From: Caryophanales bacterium UBA6259
GTDB taxonomy: Bacteria; Bacillota; Bacilli; Tepidibacillales; Tepidibacillaceae
Assembly: GCA_002441135.1 (NCBI GenBank)
Contig: DJVJ01000037.1
Coordinates: forward strand, 1 to 45,694
Direction: 5' to 3'
Length of the DNA: 45,694 bases
Part shown: piece after piece, positions 42,617-45,694 of the stretch
Position numbering within the stretch: position 1 is the stretch's first letter
How the letters are laid out: each line of letters starts with the position of its first letter
Program-made: the position numbers and the translations under genes
The notes under the pieces: model-generated
What the model saw: only the letters and a program-made list of their open reading frames with translations
Databases searched by the model: none
What the model was told of the DNA's origin: nothing

Positions 42617-43354
42617 TTATTTTGTATTCTCCTGTATCTTAAGCTGATAAGTTCCTAGCTTAATACTCTCTTCAATATAATCATATTCATCTTTAGAAAT
42701 AGAGACGAATTTTAGATATTTTCCTGCCTGGAATAACATAGGTGTCTTCCGTTTTGGGTCATAAAGACGAAGTGGTGTTCTCCCAATTATCTGCCAGCCA
42801 CCCGGTGTTTCTAAGGAATAAATGCCTGTTTGCTCTCCAGCTATTCCAACTGAACCAGGCAAAACCCTTTTACGTGGTGTTTTCAAGCGTGGCGTCGCAA
42901 TTTTCTCTGACATCCCACCCAAATAAGGAAATCCTGGTGTAAATCCCATCATATAAATTAAATATTTATTTTGTGTATGAATTTTTATTACCTCTTCCAC
43001 ACTCAATTGATTATACCCTGCAACCGTTTCTAAATCCGGGCCAAAAAGCCCACCATAATAGGTTGGTATATGAATAATTTCTGTTTGAAAATTTTCTTCT
43101 TCTTCTAGCATGGTATTTAGATGTTGTACTTTTTCTATAAGGGTATTAAAGGATAACGCATAAGGGTCATAGAAAAGGGTGACAGCAGTATACGTAGGAA
43201 TCCATTCAATAACGCCGTCTATTTTTACTTTTTCTAATAATAGAGAAAAACTACGAATCTTTCTATTAATTTCAGGAGATATCTCCGCCCCAAATTCAAC
43301 ACGAAGCGCTTTATCTCCTAAGGGAGCTATCTTAATTTGTAAATTTTCTCGCAT
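42617..43354 (-). CDS. pxpB: 5-oxoprolinase subunit PxpB (KipI-like)
   Basis: Protein of 245 residues of the KipI/allophanate-hydrolase subunit 1 family. Key stretches are IAPLGDKALRVEFG, YTAVTLFYDPY, YLIYMMGFTPGFPYLGGM and RVLPGSVGIAGEQTGIYSLE, followed by GGWQIIGRTPLRLYDP. B. subtilis KipI also inhibits the sporulation kinase KinA, but the operon here points to the metabolic 5-oxoprolinase role. AAAGGGTG precedes the ATG. It is fourth in the operon after the TRAP permease genes. Confidence 0.94.
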   Translation of the reverse strand: MRENLQIKIAPLGDKALRVEFGAEISPEINRKIRSFSLLLEKVKIDGVIEWIPTYTAVTLFYDPYALSFNTLIEKVQHLNTMLEEEENFQTEIIHIPTYYGGLFGPDLETVAGYNQLSVEEVIKIHTQNKYLIYMMGFTPGFPYLGGMSEKIATPRLKTPRKRVLPGSVGIAGEQTGIYSLETPGGWQIIGRTPLRLYDPKRKTPMLFQAGKYLKFVSISKDEYDYIEESIKLGTYQLKIQENTK

Positions 43355-43395
43355 AGTAGATTTATTTCACCCTTTCTAGAAGATTCATTGTTCAT

Positions 43396-44694
43396 CTAGC
43401 GTACCATCAGATTAGGAAGCCAAAGTACGATATCTGGATATATAGTAATGATTGCAGAAACAGCTAAGATTATCAAGAATGATGGCAGGGAATAAATTGC
43501 TATTTTAAAAATATCCTCTTTTACCAAGCCGTTAATTACAAAGAGATTAAATCCTACTGGTGGGGTAATCTGTGCAATTTCAATCATAATTACTAAATAG
43601 ATACCAAACCAAAGCGGATCAAATCCAGCTGCAATAATTAATGGTAAGGCAAGTGGCAGACTCATTACAATCATAGAAAAGCCATCCAAAACCATCCCTA
43701 AAATAATATACATAATAGACATTATAATAATTAGTTGATACTTCGAAAGCCCAAGTGTAGCAATAAACTTTGTCAAATCAGAAGGAATTCCTAAATAACC
43801 TACCGCTACTGACAAGTAGGACGCTCCCATTACTATTACCATAATCATAGAGCTTGTTTTTACTGCTCCTAGAACTGCCTCCAAAAATGCCGCTTTATTT
43901 AAACTACGAGAAATAATAGCAAAAAACAAGGAACCTAGCACTCCGACAGAAGCTGCTTCAGTAGGTGTTGCCCATCCTGTATAAATACTACCTAATACCA
44001 TAACTATTAATGCGAAGACCGGAAGTAAGAGCGGGAGCGTTCTTATACGATCACTCCATGTATATTTTTCTTCCTTAGGCGTTAGCTTAGGATTGATTAA
44101 ACTACGTATAATAGTGTAGCCACTGAAGGAAGTGGCAAGTATTATACCAGGAATAATACCTGCTATAAATAGTTTACCAATACTAACATCAGCCGCAATA
44201 CCATATACTAGCATCATCATACTAGGAGGTATCAAAAATCCTAGTGTTCCTGCACCAGCAAGTGAACCAAGACTTAAAGAGCGGTCATAGTTCCGCTTAA
44301 ATAATTCTGGTAGAGTAATTTTCCCTACAGTAGCTGTAGTTGCAGCAGAAGAACCACTTACAGCTGCAAATAAACTGCTAGCCATAATATTAACATGAAT
44401 TAATCCACCTGGTAAAAAACCCATCCACGGAGATAATCCTTTAAACAGATTTTCAGATATCTTACTTCGAAAGAGAATTTCTCCCATGAAAATAAATAAA
44501 GGGAGTGCTAGCATTGTTGAACTGTGTGAATTGTTCCAAAGAATATTGGATAATATTATCATCGGTGGACTACCCGTGAATAACATAAAACTCCCTATAC
44601 CTACTAGGAACAAGGACACACCAACCCAAATTGTACTTCCTAAAAATAAAAACAATAGGAACAATATTGTCAGTGAAACAACGGTTAAATTCAA
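43396..44694 (-). CDS. dctM: TRAP transporter large permease (DctM-like)
   Basis: Membrane protein of about 432 residues with twelve or more helices. It has DctM signatures: LALPLFIFMGEILFRSKI, AAVSGSSAATTATVGKITLP, LGFLIPPSMMMLVYG and ITPPVGFNLFVINGLVKED. It uses the sodium gradient to import an organic acid delivered by DctP. TTG at 44694 is chosen because AAAGGAGG is eight bases before it; the longer frame from 44718 begins in that ribosome site. Position between dctQ and pxpB suggests 5-oxoproline as cargo. Confidence 0.93.
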   Translation of the reverse strand: MNLTVVSLTILFLLFLFLGSTIWVGVSLFLVGIGSFMLFTGSPPMIILSNILWNNSHSSTMLALPLFIFMGEILFRSKISENLFKGLSPWMGFLPGGLIHVNIMASSLFAAVSGSSAATTATVGKITLPELFKRNYDRSLSLGSLAGAGTLGFLIPPSMMMLVYGIAADVSIGKLFIAGIIPGIILATSFSGYTIIRSLINPKLTPKEEKYTWSDRIRTLPLLLPVFALIVMVLGSIYTGWATPTEAASVGVLGSLFFAIISRSLNKAAFLEAVLGAVKTSSMIMVIVMGASYLSVAVGYLGIPSDLTKFIATLGLSKYQLIIIMSIMYIILGMVLDGFSMIVMSLPLALPLIIAAGFDPLWFGIYLVIMIEIAQITPPVGFNLFVINGLVKEDIFKIAIYSLPSFLIILAVSAIITIYPDIVLWLPNLMVR

Positions 44695-44742
44695 GGTTAG
44701 TACCTCCTTTTTTAACAAATTTTTTAAAAGATACTATAACTA

Positions 44743-45276
44743 TTAGCGTCCTAACTCCTGAGAATTAGTCTCATCTTCAGGCATTTCACCTTTTTGAATT
44801 CTTATAATTGTTTTAAGTACCTCCGCTGCCAACTGTAAAGAAACTAGAAAAGACCCTAGAGGCATTAATGATTGCGGAATAGCAAGATATGTTTTAGATA
44901 TTTGCATAGAACGGGACCCCGTAATCAAAGAATCTAAAAAGAAATTAGTAGTTGTTATGGTAATTAAAGAAAATGCTATAAAACCAACTATAAAAGCATA
45001 TAAATCCAAATAATTTCTTGCCTTCCCTTTTATAAATTTGTGAAGAAAAACCATCCGAATATGGCCTTTTTCCTTTAAGGTATATGACAATCCTAAAAAC
45101 GTAATAGCAACCATGATATATGCGGTGTATTCTTCGGTAATATAGAGTGTACTGTTAAATATGGCACGAACAATAATCTCTGTAAGTACTAATAATACAC
45201 CAATCAGCATCATCGCTCCTGCTATTACACCAAAGACAAATGAAGTTTTATCGATTAACCGTATTAACTTTGTCAT
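44743..45276 (-). CDS. dctQ: TRAP transporter small permease (DctQ-like)
   Basis: Membrane protein of about 177 residues with four helices, normal for DctQ. Recognisable parts are GVLLVLTEIIVRAIFNSTLY, then TFLGLSYTLKEKGHIRMVFL, and a late PQSLMPLGSFLVSLQ. It pairs with DctM to form the permease. ATG at 45276 is chosen over an upstream frame from 45306 because AAGGGAGGAAAGT lies directly before it. A stable hairpin separates it from dctP. Confidence 0.9.
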   Translation of the reverse strand: MTKLIRLIDKTSFVFGVIAGAMMLIGVLLVLTEIIVRAIFNSTLYITEEYTAYIMVAITFLGLSYTLKEKGHIRMVFLHKFIKGKARNYLDLYAFIVGFIAFSLITITTTNFFLDSLITGSRSMQISKTYLAIPQSLMPLGSFLVSLQLAAEVLKTIIRIQKGEMPEDETNSQELGR

Positions 45277-45298
45277 ACTTTCCTCCCTTGAAATACAA

Positions 45299-45338
45299 AA
45301 AAGCAATCGATAGAACCATAAACCTACCGATTGCTTTT
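45299..45338 (-). terminator. Intercistronic hairpin between dctP and dctQ
   Basis: Eleven-base arms AAAAGCAATCG and complement with an 18-base loop, followed by T's on the minus strand. It probably ends most transcripts after dctP, letting only part continue into the permease and pxp genes. Confidence 0.75.
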
Positions 45339-45352
45339 ATGCTCTAACTTAA

Positions 45353-45694
45353 TTAGCGTCCGACTTCATCTTTAAATTTATCAACAATCTCTTGAGCATC
45401 AGCAGGTGCAGTTTTTAACCAATCCTGTCTTATTCCTTCAGTCACTTCAGATAACTCTTCTAGGAAATCCTTACTTGGCTCAAGGGTAGTTATGCCATTA
45501 TCATTTACAATTTTTTCTTTCTCTTTATCAAGATTTGCAACCTTTTCCCACATTGCTGCTTCCATATCCTTACCAGCCTGAATCACAGCTTCTTGAGTTT
45601 CTTTATCAAGCTTGTTAAATTCATCAAGGTTAACTGTAATTAAATCCGTTGCCATAGTTACATTAGCAGGTGTTTATGGCATCATAAAAATGTA
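45353..45694 (-). CDS. dctP: TRAP substrate-binding protein DctP, C-terminal part, probably frameshifted
   Basis: The last 100 or so residues of a DctP-type solute-binding protein, truncated by the window edge. The in-frame part from MATDLITVNLDEFNKL through QAGKDMEAAMWEKVANLD to KFKDEVGR has the typical helical C-terminus. Just upstream, the same frame has TPANVT and then a stop at 45676-45674. The next frame reads HFYDAIN right up to the same place, so a two-base loss in an ACAC run would explain the break. It could be a real mutation or a sequencing error. It delivers the substrate to DctQM from outside the membrane. Confidence 0.7.

Noticed and set aside
42617..43354. KipI as a sporulation-kinase inhibitor
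   Set aside because: The gene is in an operon with pxpA, pxpC and a transporter, so the 5-oxoprolinase role is better supported.

Overview
The window is a 45.7 kb piece of an AT-rich Gram-positive chromosome, most likely from the Bacilli (Bacillales/Bacillaceae). The reasons are strong GGAGG-type ribosome sites, frequent TTG starts, short hairpin-plus-T-run terminators, an InhA-type M6 metalloprotease, a YdbC/PC4-type small protein, and Gram-positive signal peptides and lipoboxes. Genus and species cannot be named from the sequence alone. I found no rRNA, tRNA, CRISPR array or intact transposase. Most of the window is ordinary chromosome. Function calls come from motifs read by eye, and no database search was run.

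Layout. 0.1-3 kb: permuted papain-like cysteine hydrolase, FAH-family enzyme, NupC-type nucleoside transporter. 3-6.1 kb: a large PLD-SF2 helicase-DUF3427 protein, a possible stand-alone defence or repair gene. 6.3-8.3 kb: MBL-fold hydrolase and secreted SGNH hydrolase. 8.4-10.6 kb: a four-gene minus-strand operon of ADP-ribosylglycohydrolase, sirtuin, small coiled coil and PC4-like ssDNA-binding protein. 10.7-17 kb: a small membrane-anchored protein, a complete branched-chain amino-acid ABC transporter (livK-H-M-G-F) with a CodY-like box, and an EamA exporter. 17-20 kb: 5'-nucleotidase-type metallophosphatase and a chemoreceptor without an external sensor domain. 20-23.9 kb: an AT-rich accessory island with a restriction-modification system (two methyltransferases of different classes and a PD-(D/E)xK nuclease), followed by about 0.6 kb of degraded DNA.

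23.9-29.3 kb: a cytosolic 5'-nucleotidase gene broken by one in-frame TAG; an operon of ComEC-like MBL lipoprotein, DUF3006 and DUF2500 genes; a gene of unknown function; a BASS/ACR3-type transporter behind a striking 11-bp direct-repeat operator; a ParB-fold protein. 29.4-34 kb: MoxR-DUF58-DUF4129 operon and an MFS transporter. 34-41 kb: InhA protease, a 45-bp-repeat coiled-coil gene, a divergent membrane FtsH paralogue with an FNR/CRP-type palindrome upstream, and an NYN-OST-HTH protein. 40.9-45.7 kb: one operon for uptake and ATP-dependent opening of what is probably 5-oxoproline (TRAP dctP-Q-M, then pxpB-A-C). It runs off the right edge, and dctP looks frameshifted there.

Themes. Two importers (Liv and TRAP) place a stable hairpin between the binding-protein gene and the permease genes, a usual way to make more binding protein than permease. 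Two nearly perfect long palindromes with a GGGGCC-A-GGCCCC core form a dispersed repeat family. The most unusual items are the sirtuin/ADP-ribose-hydrolase/PC4 operon with a possible AUU start, the restriction island with a palindrome over its predicted transcription start, and the TRAP-Pxp operon.
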